Program-made: the position numbers and the translations under genes
Notes under the pieces: generated by a model
Database searches by the model: none
Told to the model about the DNA's origin: nothing
What the model saw: the letters and a program-made list of their open reading frames with translations, nothing else
Shown: positions 21,201 through 30,879 of the stretch, one piece after another
Position numbering within the stretch: position 1 is the stretch's first letter
How the letters are laid out: the number at the start of each line of letters is the position of its first letter
NCBI GenBank assembly: GCA_037044905.1
Contig: JBAOKB010000144.1
Span: 1,674,001 to 1,738,000, forward strand
Source of the DNA: Hortaea werneckii
Taxonomy: Eukaryota; Ascomycota; Dothideomycetes; Mycosphaerellales; Teratosphaeriaceae
Length of the DNA: 64,000 nucleotides
Direction of reading: 5' to 3'

Positions 21201-22061
21201 CAAAGTATCGGCGACGGAGGAGAACATTTCGGGATTGACCAGGCCCCAGACTATGCCTAGGAGGGTGTTCATCCATTCAACAGACTCCGGGAGGAGATTG
21301 GCAACAGCTGTCCTGCCACGTTCCTTTTCCGAAGACCATTCGACTTCGCGACCTGAGCGTACAAGCTCCTTGATCCAGAGCCAGATTCCGGAACTGACAC
21401 ACGCGCCAAGAGGTATGAGGCCAATGTAAGCTCCACCAAAGACTCGACCGACCACCACGATGGCGAAGAAGACGCCGACTACCAGCCACATGCCCCTCTC
21501 CTCTAGTCTGTGGTACATGGGCTCGAAGCTGACACTTGGGGTGGGATGGAAGAGGATGTTGGTCTTCTCTCCGTGAATTGGGACATCGCTCGTTGTACCC
21601 TCTTGCACTGGATCTGGGGGAGCAGTCACGTCCTGCGCCTCCTTGTATTCCGGGTTCTTCTGATCTGAGCTCGACTTGACCGGCGTATCCTTACCAAGGT
21701 TGGCATTTGGAACACTCAAGATGGGGTTCTTCACATTTTCCATCGTCTCGCCGCCTACATCTTCGATCGTGATATCCTTGCCCGTGACGGGATCGCGGAC
21801 GACTTTCTGACCCTTCTTGGGTTTCTGGGACTGGTCTTGATGCTCAATGACATCGCTATTGTCATTGCCACCACTACCGAAGTAATGATGCTTCCCACCC
21901 TGCTGCTGCTTTTGCTGCTCTTCGCGCTGCTTGCGCTCCTCGTCGATCTTTCGGTCGCGTTCGGCCTTGTCTTTGTCCAGACGCTGCAACAGCTCGTTTA
22001 CACTTGGAATCTTGTTCTTGCCGCTATAGTTGCCGCCAGAAGCGGCTTGCTGGTCGGCCAT
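18294..22061 (-). CDS. Tricalbin/Mug190-like SMP and C2-domain membrane protein
   Basis: A single exon of 1255 residues with an ATG at 22061. Family members tether ER to other membranes and carry lipid in the SMP domain. Residues 1-180 are charged and disordered, with a coiled stretch rich in Arg/Glu/Gln. A hydrophobic pair follows (about 191-231; MWLVVGVFFAIVVVGRVFGG, then AYIGLIPLGACVSSGIWLWI), a hairpin anchor. ESVEWMNTLLGIVWGLVNPE opens an SMP-like domain (about 258-480). C2 domain A is at about 515-620 (SDPYITLTFSKYGKPM, DDLNPMWEE, ELWDSDRHSADDIVG). C2 domain B is near 690-860 (NSYCTILFNDELVYRTR). The tail is disordered and basic. The layout matches fission-yeast Mug190-type proteins better than classical tricalbins with more C2 copies, but this is from memory. 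Confidence 0.85.
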   Translation of the reverse strand: MADQQAASGGNYSGKNKIPSVNELLQRLDKDKAERDRKIDEERKQREEQQKQQQGGKHHYFGSGGNDNSDVIEHQDQSQKPKKGQKVVRDPVTGKDITIEDVGGETMENVKNPILSVPNANLGKDTPVKSSSDQKNPEYKEAQDVTAPPDPVQEGTTSDVPIHGEKTNILFHPTPSVSFEPMYHRLEERGMWLVVGVFFAIVVVGRVFGGAYIGLIPLGACVSSGIWLWIKELVRSGREVEWSSEKERGRTAVANLLPESVEWMNTLLGIVWGLVNPEMFSSVADTLEDVMQASVPGIIENVRVAEINQGSNPIRILSLRALPDSDDQTQEMKRSIHEENKKTKDPQEAAADEEGGDYYNLEIAFAYHAEPSGQRASEKARNMHMQLVFYLGIKGLFGIPLPIFVELQSLVGTVRLRLGMTPEPPFLKTLTFSLMGTPHVQAGCVPMLEHGVNILNLPLISQFVNYAIGAAASMYVAPKSMSMDMRAMLQGDDITKDVTAMGVMWIRIHKAVGLSKQDARGSKWGGSDPYITLTFSKYGKPMYCTRVITDDLNPMWEETAALLVTPELIKADENLSVELWDSDRHSADDIVGKVELSMQKMIQHPGKMYPQVSKLAGMDAGSDMPGELHWEVGYFGKPKFRPALRTDGKNRALPDTLKDKPELQDDKGKTNSATDDAVQHTPPDPLWPSGICSIVVHQIVNLEFDNIKGSDGNRKGKEYEPAKDYGEVREQEGSDLPNSYCTILFNDELVYRTRSKAVSSQPIFNAGTERFVRDWRSAIITVTVRDSRNREHDPILGVVPMKLSDVLDTASQVTRWYPLDGGIGFGRIRISLLFRSIETRLPPQQLGWDVGTFLFGSERIVAEGYGHHAKIKMRTGGSIGKISRTHCHALKDEGGKEGYYWDLAKAHGKDGKEVKLPVKYRYRSPVVFEMHIANKRKADGYAILWLNTLIDNEDIPIDIPIWQTAAPQRLTQNYITEEMDINSMPGLEDCKEVGRLKFTGRFKAGMDESHEAFVADNDSRETFETWESCFAEGVRTRRVEKELPERVSDLHEQSLMQGRDVLKEADPEEKKRWLTKEGTDWSGAFGDDPARYMDSQGRKRREPGVQKPLDESDAGDDQSSDEDLGIQDASGAQGEADGNAMNGSRVSGSGDQDQQPPTSPRSAKSGQTDRTQGTMESGWTGGTNDTLDSEYGGEKDVNKQNRKTEERKQRGLMQWKPARNLKFAKDEGKIGLRRFKGKITGGLDGRQPGVETETG

Positions 22062-22814
22062 ACTGACTTCTTTGAGTGTGGGCTCCTGAAGCGTCAGAGG
22101 CCTTGTTGTCTGTCTCCTAAGTTTGCAGTAGTCTCAAGCGCCTCGGACGCAGGCGTCAGGAGAGATGATGGAGCTTCACAGTGCCGGTCACCTGTGACTG
22201 CATTCACCCATTCACTCACACACCACCCGTATAAGCACTGGGGAATCTTGAAGTCAGTGTGAGGCTTGACCCAGCAATAATATTCAATGACAAAAGCTCC
22301 TCAATTTCCAAACGAGCAAAACAAGGTCACAGGAGCCGCGTCAAGCATCGTGTCGATCTTGACGTCACATGTGTGCTTCGCGTTGGAGCTTGCCCCACCG
22401 CGTCTCTGGGAAGTGGCTGATCTGGCGCTCTCTTGCCTGGTATGGCTGATGCCAAGGAAACACCATCATCTTTCCACGCGGTCACCCGGTGCAAGACGTC
22501 GACTCAATATCGCGACATGGACCTCGCCGTCTGTACAGTACCTACGCGCTTCATCTGTCACATGACGTGAGTCCAAGTGCATTGGAATGGCAAGGCCGAA
22601 CACCACGCCAAGCCGTTCATCCAGTCCAGGTGCTAGCAGGACCCCCCGCATCTTCCGCATCTTCCTCAGACATCATCCTCATCGGCTTGATGGGGTCACA
22701 TCGCGGCTCCGTATGCCGAGCACACGATAGGTAGGTGAACAACATCCCTTCAAACCTTCTCGTTCGTACTTCCCACTTCCTCTTCATCGCACGCACACAC
22801 TTGCACCGGTCACC
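22062..22814. other. Divergent intergenic region
   Basis: About 750 bp between the C2-domain gene (minus) and the GlcNAc-6-phosphate deacetylase gene (plus); it must carry both promoters. Frames inside are short and overlapping. CT-rich sequence lies just before the plus-strand ATG. Confidence 0.45.
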
Positions 22815-24014
22815 ATGACTACCACTTTTACCAATCTCCGCCTCTGCCATCGTGGCCAGCTTCTCGAGGACCGGAATCTCGTCATCTCAAACTCCACTGG
22901 CCTCATCGTAGATCCTGCCCAAGCCACCGAAAGCAATGCCATCGACCTGGAAGGCGCCATTGTCGCTCCCGGCTTCATCGAACTTCAAACAAATGGCATG
23001 AAAGGGTTTCATTTCACCCATTTCACCGACAAGGACTCTTACGCTTCGAAGATAAACGAAGTGGCCCAATATCTACCCTCTACTGGTGTCACTGCCTTCT
23101 ATGCCACGATTCCGACCGTCCACTCTGATGAGTTCAAGAGGATCCTTCCTTCGCTCGCCCCACGCGACATCAATGGCTCTGCCTCCTTACTCGGCGCTCA
23201 CGCCGAGGGTCCTTATCTCCATCCTTCCAAGAAAGGCGCCCACAACGCTTCCCTCTTCCACCTCCCATCCCAGAAGAACCCTGCCTCTGTCTACGGACCC
23301 ACAGCCGAGGACAACTCCACTTTGAAGCTGGTTACTCTCGCCCCGGAACTTGACGGTACAGAGAACCTAGTCTTCCACCTCTCCTACCGCGGGATCCGCG
23401 CGTCCTTAGGCCACAGCTCAGCCACGTACGACCAAGGCCTTGCAGCACTGAAGGCGGGAGCCAGCTGCCTAACACACACCTTGAACGCAATGGCGCCACT
23501 CCACCATCGGGATCCTGGGTTGGCAGGTCTAATCACGGCGGGCCGAGAGACCTTGGTTGACGCTCCCTCGCCGTACTTTAGCATCATCCCTGATGGCAAC
23601 CACTTACACCCGGCCGTCGCTACCATGCTCTTCCGCTCAAATCCCGAGAAATGCCTGATAATCACGGATTCGATCGAGATGGCCGGGTTGCCGGATGGGA
23701 CGTATCCCGGCCATGCGCAGATCCCTTTCAACCAGACCAAGAAGGGGAGTCGGGTTGTCATCGAGGGAACGAGTACGTTGATAGGAGGCTGTGCGGGCCT
23801 GCATGAGTGCGTGAGCAACTTGATGAAGTGGTCGGGATGCGGGATCGCGGAGGCGGTGAGGTGCGCGACGGAGAATGTGGCTGCTTTTATGGGAGATGAG
23901 GTCCGAGGGAGGTTGGAGACGGGAAGGAGGGGGGATTTTGTGTGTCTGAGTCCGGCTGGAGATGTGATCAAGACTTTCGTTGGTGGGAAGGAGGTTTGGA
24001 GGAGAAGCCAGTAG
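22815..24014 (+). CDS. nagA: N-acetylglucosamine-6-phosphate deacetylase
   Basis: A single exon of 399 residues in good context (caccATGAC). It removes acetate from GlcNAc-6-phosphate to give glucosamine-6-phosphate, a cytosolic step in amino-sugar salvage and chitin-derived GlcNAc use. The amidohydrolase layout is intact: an N-terminal beta-sandwich, GAIVAPGFIELQTNG, GAHAEGPYLHPSKKGAH with the metal-binding Glu, HLSYRGIRASLGHSSA with a metal His, THTLNAMAPLHHRDPG with the next His, and TDSIEMAGLPDG with the catalytic Asp. As in eukaryotic AMDHD2-type enzymes, the early HxH motif of bacterial amidohydrolases is replaced by QTNG. The deaminase and GlcNAc kinase that often accompany it in fungi are not in this window, so no local catabolic cluster is seen. 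Confidence 0.94.
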   Translation: MTTTFTNLRLCHRGQLLEDRNLVISNSTGLIVDPAQATESNAIDLEGAIVAPGFIELQTNGMKGFHFTHFTDKDSYASKINEVAQYLPSTGVTAFYATIPTVHSDEFKRILPSLAPRDINGSASLLGAHAEGPYLHPSKKGAHNASLFHLPSQKNPASVYGPTAEDNSTLKLVTLAPELDGTENLVFHLSYRGIRASLGHSSATYDQGLAALKAGASCLTHTLNAMAPLHHRDPGLAGLITAGRETLVDAPSPYFSIIPDGNHLHPAVATMLFRSNPEKCLIITDSIEMAGLPDGTYPGHAQIPFNQTKKGSRVVIEGTSTLIGGCAGLHECVSNLMKWSGCGIAEAVRCATENVAAFMGDEVRGRLETGRRGDFVCLSPAGDVIKTFVGGKEVWRRSQ

Positions 24015-25203
24015 TGCTGTTGAGGCACGCAGACCACTTGCATCTCCCACGCTGTATTCTCGCTACTTCAGGATCTTGCGGATAGCTGCTTCTCTCAGCG
24101 ATGTTGCAGCTGAGAACGGCTTCCTGACGGCTTTGCATGTGGTCTTCCGTACTAGGACCCGGCGCTTACGCCACCCGCAACCATCTGGAGAAATCACAGG
24201 TTCTATCTGCAGTCCCGCTCACTCACGTTCGGCACTTCACCGACGTCGAACAGGACTGGCAAACCACAGTGTAAGGAGCCATAAGAGGTTACCAACATCT
24301 CTTTCCCAGGGCTCCTGTATCTGCCGAAATGCTTTCTCGCTCGTCGATTACTGGACTCCAAGCTCTGATCCATTTGAAGGCGTCAGCAAGTTCCATTGCC
24401 CTCCTGCAGTCGGGCATCCACCATCCACAACCTTTTGCCGTCATGAGACGATGGAAGTTTCCGGGCAATAGTTATTCTAGGCGAATGATACAGTTCGCCA
24501 TCACTTGGGCCTGTGCCGATCCTCTTCCAAGCTCCAACACTAACGAGATAAGTTTACCGCTTGGCCACCTGCATCCAGGATGCAGACGTTGGGCAAGCTG
24601 TAACTTCTAGAACTTCCGATTGGAAAGGATCTTCTTGTCAACATTGTTTGATAATGCTGAGCAAGGCAGGGAGTAGGAGCTATGGAGCCTTTTCTTTTTT
24701 TAAAAAAAATTGAAGATTATACGCGAAAGAAATTTGGGCTTTAGAGCAATAGAAATATAACAACCTCCTTGGAATATCTAGTGAACATTCGAGTTTTAGA
24801 TTCATTGCATTACGAAGCAGGATATCGTTCGAACATCGGCAGTTGTGTGCCCAATCCAAACTTCCTGTCAAGATCGAAGTAGACGAAGATGAGGCTCGAG
24901 GCAGGCTACAGATGGGGCGGATAGGTATGTAAGAGAAGGTAACAGAAGTCGATAGAGCAAAAGAGATTGCGCGCCCATTTGGAGTGTTTTGAGACGCCAC
25001 ATTGGCCATTTGTGGAATTGGCGCTGGTGCTCCGTGCCCTCCAAATCGCCTTCCTAGCGGATCGCGACAGACAGGAAGCAGTGCCAAAGCAGCCTTTCCA
25101 AACCGACTTCCCCAAGTTCGTACCTCTCCGCAGTCCTCAACATTCCATTCTCGCCCGTCGCTGCAAGTCTCCATGGCGCCAGAGCGTCCAAGCGAAAGCG
25201 GTC
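24015..25203. other. Convergent intergenic region, about 1.2 kb
   Basis: Frames of 150-180 codons occur on both strands (for example 23980-24471 plus, 24680-25225 minus) but overlap real genes or each other and lack family motifs. A short T/A homopolymer pair (CTTTTTTTAAAAAAAATTG) sits near 24690-24713. Confidence 0.4.
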
Positions 25204-25938
25204 TTAGATGCCGTCCTGAACCCACACTTTCTCAATCGCCTCCATCATCTCCCAAGCTCTACCGTCCACATCCTTGAACTTTTTCGCCACCACCTGCCGC
25301 TTCAACCCCTGAAGACCATCCACGGCCTTCATCAAATTTTCGCCGGCCAATACCTTCTTGCCAATCTCTTCTACATTTTCCCTCATCTGGCCATATACGG
25401 CATTGAAATCTAAGACCTTGTCATCTTCCCGCAGTGTCGGTACGACGTCCTCGACAAGTTTCGTCACCGCTTGGACATTCACGACGATATGCATGCAGAC
25501 GTATGTCATGTCCACAGCCTTCTGATGCTCGTCCGCCGTCGCACCTAGATGTTTCGACAGGGCGAGGAAGTTCAGGATGAGCCGATGTACGACTTCGGCA
25601 TCGGCTTCGCACAGTCGGGCTTTGGACCGGATGCTTGAGAGGGTGATGATGGAGTCTTCGATCTCCTGTGAGCGGGCAGCTCTTCGCTTGTCCTCGGCCT
25701 TTTGCGCTTCACGGGCATCGGTTCCGCGTCTTCCATCCGGCAAACGGTGCACTAGGCTGTCGAAGATCCAGGTTCGGCGTGCGCGGTTGCGAGGCGGTAA
25801 CAGAGCCTGGTCGTCCGTGAGTTGGGTCCTCTTGATGTCGGACGAGCAACGGACAATCGGGGGACCGGTATACTTTTTTGGCCGCCTTTTCTGTGTGAAT
25901 GTCGAGCAAAAGAGATGCCGTAGAAATCCAAGTCTCAT
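25204..25938 (-). CDS. Hypothetical helical protein
   Basis: The frame is open from 26049 (a GTG). ATGs are at 26043, 26004 and 25938; I use the last, which gives MRLGFLRHLFCSTFTQKRRP and 244 residues, because the longer versions begin with sequence of poor quality. Residues about 60-240 are strongly helical with Lys/Glu/Ala and spaced Leu/Val (KAEDKRRAARSQEIEDSI; EADAEVVHRLILNFLALSKH; VNVQAVTKLVEDVVPTL). The start MRLGFLRHLF could be a weak mitochondrial or membrane signal. It resembles no family I can name. The neighbouring NAA38 gene lies upstream on the same strand. Confidence 0.6.
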   Translation of the reverse strand: MRLGFLRHLFCSTFTQKRRPKKYTGPPIVRCSSDIKRTQLTDDQALLPPRNRARRTWIFDSLVHRLPDGRRGTDAREAQKAEDKRRAARSQEIEDSIITLSSIRSKARLCEADAEVVHRLILNFLALSKHLGATADEHQKAVDMTYVCMHIVVNVQAVTKLVEDVVPTLREDDKVLDFNAVYGQMRENVEEIGKKVLAGENLMKAVDGLQGLKRQVVAKKFKDVDGRAWEMMEAIEKVWVQDGI

Positions 25939-26139
25939 ATGACATGGCAGAGAATGTACACAACCGTATGCGTGTCGCAAGCTCTCCAAGGTTGCTCTCA
26001 CCATCACCAGCACGCATCTTTGGCAGTCCAGGCTAGTCTCCATGGCCACGAAGGTCCTTATTGCAGCCAGAGCAGAACCAAATGGCAGCTCAGACCATCC
26101 ATGTCATTATAACATGCATGCAGTGGCGTGAAGAGATCA

Positions 26140-26451
26140 TCATCCTTCGACCTCCATCTTGGTGATGTACTTGCCCGGCACCACAACCAGCCCAACAAAC
26201 CTTTTCTTCATGTCGACCTTTACATTACCACTTTTTCCAGCCTTCTCATGCCTTTTAGCTGCCAGCTTGATGTCGGCTTCGGACGGCTGCCGATACTCGT
26301 GGGTCATAGAAAGAATGATGTTCCGTTCGTTGTCGGTACATTTCAGCTGGCCAACAAACATACGTCCGTCGGCGATGTGCAGATGGAGATTCTTGTTGAG
26401 GAAGGTATTGAGGAATGCTGCGGCATCTTCGTGGTCTGAAGCGGGTGGCAT
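26140..26451 (-). CDS. NAA38: LSM-domain NatC auxiliary subunit Naa38 (Mak31-like)
   Basis: A single exon of 103 residues; ATG at 26451. In the NatC complex this Sm-fold subunit supports Naa30 and Naa35 in N-terminal acetylation of proteins starting Met-Leu, Met-Ile and similar. The LSM fold is plain: FLNTFLNKNLHLHIADGRMF (helix, strand 1 and the Sm1 Asp-Gly), GQLKCTDNERNIILS (Sm1 Asp-x-x-x-Asn pattern), then a charged insert rich in Lys, and GLVVVPGKYITKMEV (Sm2). A single isolated LSM domain with a P-G-K-x-I Sm2 signature fits Naa38/LSMD1 better than spliceosomal LSm1-8 proteins, which carry an R-G dipeptide. The length is normal for the family. Confidence 0.85.
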   Translation of the reverse strand: MPPASDHEDAAAFLNTFLNKNLHLHIADGRMFVGQLKCTDNERNIILSMTHEYRQPSEADIKLAAKRHEKAGKSGNVKVDMKKRFVGLVVVPGKYITKMEVEG

Positions 26452-27861
26452 GATGGGGTGCTGGTCTCGACTTGGATATTGGAGAGTAGGTAAAATGGTA
26501 GTTTGGTGAGATTTGGGAGAGTAGTGTCAATGGAAGCATGTGAAAAAGCTCGGGCCATCGTGCTGTTCGATAAGTGCGAGCCATAGTACAAGTACGACAC
26601 AATGTGACATTTTCTACACCGCCCTGAAAATCAGCATTGCTTGCGGCGGCATGGCGACATTGGGAGTGATTGGAAAAGAATGATGGCATGTATGCCGAGG
26701 CTTGAGCCATACAACCAGGTGGCAGTCAGTGGGAGATGCCCCAGTACATATGCAAGAGCCAGGAACGAATAACGGCACAGACTATGCGCGGCAGCTCACC
26801 AACAATGCCGGCCGACGCCCTCGAGCAGAATAGCAGATGGGTGACGAGCGACTGAATTGTCCTCTGTGGATTCCAGAGCCTTCATGGCACTCAGGCTCTT
26901 CCTTCAGCGAAGCAGCCAACACATGATCACGTTGCTCGCAAGTTAGTGAGGACTGATGTGCGGGATATCGACGACCCCTACCAGACGGCATGGCGGTGCG
27001 GGAGCTGGACGAAGCGTTGTGCCGAATAAGTGGCACGTCAGATTGAAAGTTGGAATAAGAGACAGCAGCTCGACAAGGGGGAGCAGGGAGCACATGACAT
27101 AGCAGTGAAGGAACATAATTGGCACACTGCAGGGAGTCTCCAGGAGGCAAAGGGTCGTAGAGAGCTGCGCCTGGTCCTTTACGACGCCGGACGCGCCCGA
27201 GCGAACAGGCATAAGCATACGACAAGAGAGGACCAAGGACGGATGACGGTACACCTGAAGATCGCAGCAATCATCCCCATCACATCACAGCATAAAAGCA
27301 ATTAGATGGCGAAAACATCGATCTTGTCAGTTGTGAGGTCGTTTTTGCGGTTGCAGGGACGCACGCCACCTACACCTGCATCAAGTGCGGGTCGCTCGAC
27401 ATTGGACGATGTAGAAATGGGGGCAATAGTACTGTCAGCGATGTGTGCTGTCTTGTGTATATTGAATGCGAAAAGGAGGATATTGGAAACCTGCGAAACG
27501 GTAATTCGCCGACAAGTCCGGAGTCTCCCATGCCATTATACATCATCCTGTTCGGGACGCCAACTGCTCTCCTCGTTATACAGAATAACGCAACATATGC
27601 TCATCATGATATACGCCTCTGAATACAGTAGATGTGGTATTGCGGCCAGCCATCGACCAAAATCCGAGGTAGTCCTCGCTCGGAAAAATGAACTCCACCC
27701 GACTGCACCTGCCGATTTAGCCGGGAGTGACCCCCAAAAGCTACTGCAGGTACACCATTGAGCTCACGTCGAGCTCCCAAGCTACAGCAGATCAAATACA
27801 TAGGAGAGTCCACGATGCCTACCACTGATGGTTACTGCTTTTACTTGTTACAACTGGCACT
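26452..27861. other. Gene-poor intergenic region, 1.4 kb
   Basis: This holds the promoter of NAA38 on the left and of the DUF2264 gene on the right. A plus-strand frame of 151 codons (27306-27761) begins with an ATG but has no domain, signal peptide or homopolymeric bias I can interpret; minus-strand frames at 26782-27270 overlap each other. I do not call a gene. Confidence 0.4.
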
Positions 27862-29884
27862 ATGTCGACCGCCCGCATTGCAGAAGCTAATCAGCCTTTT
27901 CCGGCCCATCCGTGGTCTCGCAATCCACTAAAGACAAGAGAAGATGTAGTCGCAGCATGTGCTTCTCTTCTCGACCCATTAGAAGCAGGCTTCTCGCCTG
28001 AGTGTGCTATGGTTAGAATCGGAGGGACGGGCACTCGATGTACATTTTCTTGCCAATCCCTCTGCCACTATGACCACTGGCTAATCCTTGCTAGTCGACG
28101 AGACTGCTGCTCAGATCGAAGGATATGCTCGTCCACTTTGGGGCCTGGCACCACTATTGGCTGGCAACTCGCAGTATGCTAAGACTCACCTTTTCGTGAA
28201 AGGCATGGTCTCTGGCATGGATCCCTCCAGCGCTGAATTCTGGGGTCATATGGAAGATCTGGACCAGCGTATGGTGGAGTCGTGTCCGATTGGCTTCACG
28301 CTCGCCATTGCCGGCAAAGATTTCTGGCAGCCTCTGACGGACCAGCAGAAGAAGAATGTGGAGGCCTGGATCGGCAGTATGAATGACAAAGAGATGCCAA
28401 ACACCAATTGGCTCTGGTTTCGTGTTTTTGCCAACCTTGGTCTCCGTGCTAACGGTAGTGTGGCCTACAACCAGGAGAGGATCGAGAAGGACATGGTACA
28501 GCTAGACACGTTCCACAGAGGAGACGGGTGGAGTAACGATGGTCCAGCCGGGTACACCCAGATGGATTACTACTCTGGCTCATACGCCATCCAGTACCTT
28601 CAACTCCTGTATGCGAAGCTCGCAGGCGACTTCGATCCCGACAGGGCTGAAGAATATAAGCGTCGAGCAAGAGTGTACGCGCTTGATTTTGTACATTACC
28701 AGGAACCAGATGGCCACAGCATCCCCTTCGGACGCAGTTTGACCTACCGTTTTGCCACCATTGGCTTCTGGTCAGCCATGGCGTTTGCAGACGTCGAGCC
28801 ACCAGCGCCTTTGAGCTGGGGTATCATCAAAGGTCTGCTGCTCCGGAACTTGCGTTGGTGGAGCAAGCAGCAGCACATCTTCCAGCCGAACGGCATGCTA
28901 AATATTGGGTACACCTACCCGAATTATTACCTCGCTGAGAATTACAACAGTCCTGGCAGCCCATACTGGTGTATGCTTGCATTTGCCGCTTTGGCTCAGC
29001 CGCCGTCGCATCCCTTCTGGAGTAGCGAGGAGCAACCGCATCCATTCGCGCAGTCTCCATCCCCGTTGCCATCAATCAAGCTGCTGAAGCATCCGAAGCA
29101 TATCATGGTACATAAAGCCGGTCACACGTTTCTGTTGAGCAGTGGGCAGAAATGCCATTATCCGCTCAAAGCCACGCAGGCAAAATACGGACACTTCGCT
29201 TACTCTTCCAGCTTTGGATACAGCGTGCCATCCGGCTCCTACACTCTGGAGCAGTGGGTTCCGGAGTCAGCTCTGGCACTGAGCGATGACGGAGGGGAGA
29301 TCTGGAAGATGCGACGAGAGGTAGAAGACGTGGAATTCCTGGAAAAAGACGGCTTGCCTGTGCTGTATTCGACAATGCACCCGTGGAAGGACACAGAGGT
29401 GAAGACGTGGCTGGTGCCGCCTGCGGACGAGGCGCCAGCATGGCACTTGCGTGTGCATTGTGTTTCGACCGGGAGAGATTTGCAGAGCGCTGAGGGCGGT
29501 TTTGCGGTTTATGGGATGAGGCACAAGGACGGACGACAGCTTACTGCGCTTTCCAACGAGTCACCTAATGAAGGCACCAAGGCCACGGGTGATGATGCTG
29601 TGGTGGTGTCACGAGCTGGCGTGTCTGGTACGGCCGAGCTGCTCCAGGGCAGCGGAAGAAAGGGAGGCATTTGCAACGTCGATGCCAACAGTAATATGAT
29701 CGAGCCACGCACTCTGCTACCGACAATGTATGCAGATCTCAAAGCGGGTTCCAAGACATGGTTCGTGACGGCGGTGTTTGCCATCCCAGCCAGTGCTGAG
29801 GGATGGGAAGGCAAGTGGAAAGAGCAGTGGGAGAAGAAACCGAAAGTGCCTGGTTGGGTCGAAGAACTTGTTCGTAGCGGTTGA
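27862..29884 (+). CDS. DUF2264 domain protein, putative carbohydrate-active alpha/alpha-barrel protein
   Basis: Model: exon 1 at 27862-28039 and exon 2 at 28095-29884, giving 655 residues. The intron (28040-28094, 55 nt, GTACAT...GCTAG with a GGCTAATCC branch point, phase 1) joins RIGGTGTR to FDETAAQIEGYARPLWGL, the conserved N-terminal DUF2264 sequence. Further family landmarks are WLWFRVFANLGLR, GWSNDGP with YTQMDYYSGSYAIQYLQ, GRSLTYRFATIGFWSAMA and YNSPGSPYWCMLAF. The helical N-terminal half resembles the alpha/alpha toroids of GH88/GH105-type enzymes, and the rest is beta-rich. No catalytic activity is established for the family in my knowledge. There is no signal peptide, so it should be intracellular. 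Confidence 0.88.
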
Positions 29885-29982
29885 ATATGTCCATAATGGA
29901 ATAGCAACAGAGCCTTTTGAGATCGCTTCGCAGTAGATCTTCAGAGATCAAAGCACTTTGTAGCTACAGATCAACTCAGACT

Positions 29983-30879
29983 CTAGGTCCGGTCGAGGAT
30001 TCTTAGTAGCTGAATTGCTTGTTGTAGTACCCTCTCGTCTCCAGGGGGAACGGAGTCCATGACACGACGGCGGCGCGCCTGTTGTGCTGCTTGTTTGTGG
30101 CTATTTGCCTCCCGCGCCCGATATCTCTCACCTATGGCTTTCGAATTTGCCGCTCGCTCCTCGGCTGCTTTCTTAGCCACTTGCCTTACGGCTTCATCGT
30201 CCCACCGCTGACCCGCAACTCCTACGATTCTGTCCTCTTTGGTATGAGTTCGTGTCACGGTCTCCCTAGATGCAGGGTAGCAAGCTTCGCAAGTCGACTC
30301 CCGGCCATCTGGCGCCGGATGTTCTACAGGACTCAACATATCCGTCGCCTCGGCGCTCGACTTCTCATTGAATAACTTGCACTTGTCTGACTCGAGATCA
30401 TGCAGTACCAAATCCGCCTTGAGTTCACGTTCCCCTGGACTCGCATGATGGAGAGCAAGAAGGACCCTCTCATAGCTCCCGCTCCCTCGACCACGCCACT
30501 CGGACGGCAAGCACGAAATAGTCCCATACCCACTAATGTCGCGCACATACGGCAGAACAGTCCTCAACCACTGCTGGATCTTCATACGGTGCTTGACCGG
30601 ATTAAATCGGCCTGTCCATTCGTAGATGAAGCTGTTCTCACTGTAGTAAATCGACAGGATCTCGTGCCGGATGCTGCGGCCTGTGTGTGCTAGTCGTGGG
30701 ACTACGACGCGGTGTTGGAGTGAGCCTGCGGCTGCGAAGGCGAGGATGGGCTCTTCGCGCACGACGAGGAGACGCCAGATTCGGTTGCGTAGCTCGCCCG
30801 GGAGGGAGAGTACGGGAAATGTTTTGGGGTCAGCAAAGTGCGTGCTGTTTGTTTTGGGGTCTAAGCATTGGTCTGTCAT
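29983..30879 (-). CDS. 2EXR (F-box-like) domain protein, uncharacterised
   Basis: A single exon of 298 residues, ATG at 30879. The segment FPVLSLPGELRNRIWRLLVV (about residues 21-40) is the typical N-terminal 2EXR/F-box-like helix pair of many fungal orphan proteins. RSIRHEILSIYYSENSF follows, the standard continuation of that domain. The middle contains an unremarkable linker with CEACYPASRE, and residues about 225-275 form a basic helix (KKAAEERAANSKAIGERYR). The domain is known from large, fast-evolving fungal families and its partner proteins are mostly unknown. It converges on the DUF2264 gene, whose stop codon is only about 100 bp away. Confidence 0.75.
   Translation of the reverse strand: MTDQCLDPKTNSTHFADPKTFPVLSLPGELRNRIWRLLVVREEPILAFAAAGSLQHRVVVPRLAHTGRSIRHEILSIYYSENSFIYEWTGRFNPVKHRMKIQQWLRTVLPYVRDISGYGTISCLPSEWRGRGSGSYERVLLALHHASPGERELKADLVLHDLESDKCKLFNEKSSAEATDMLSPVEHPAPDGRESTCEACYPASRETVTRTHTKEDRIVGVAGQRWDDEAVRQVAKKAAEERAANSKAIGERYRAREANSHKQAAQQARRRRVMDSVPPGDERVLQQAIQLLRILDRT

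Noticed and set aside
27306..27761. 151-codon plus-strand frame starting with ATG
   Set aside because: No domain, signal peptide or splice context, and the composition resembles neighbouring random frames.
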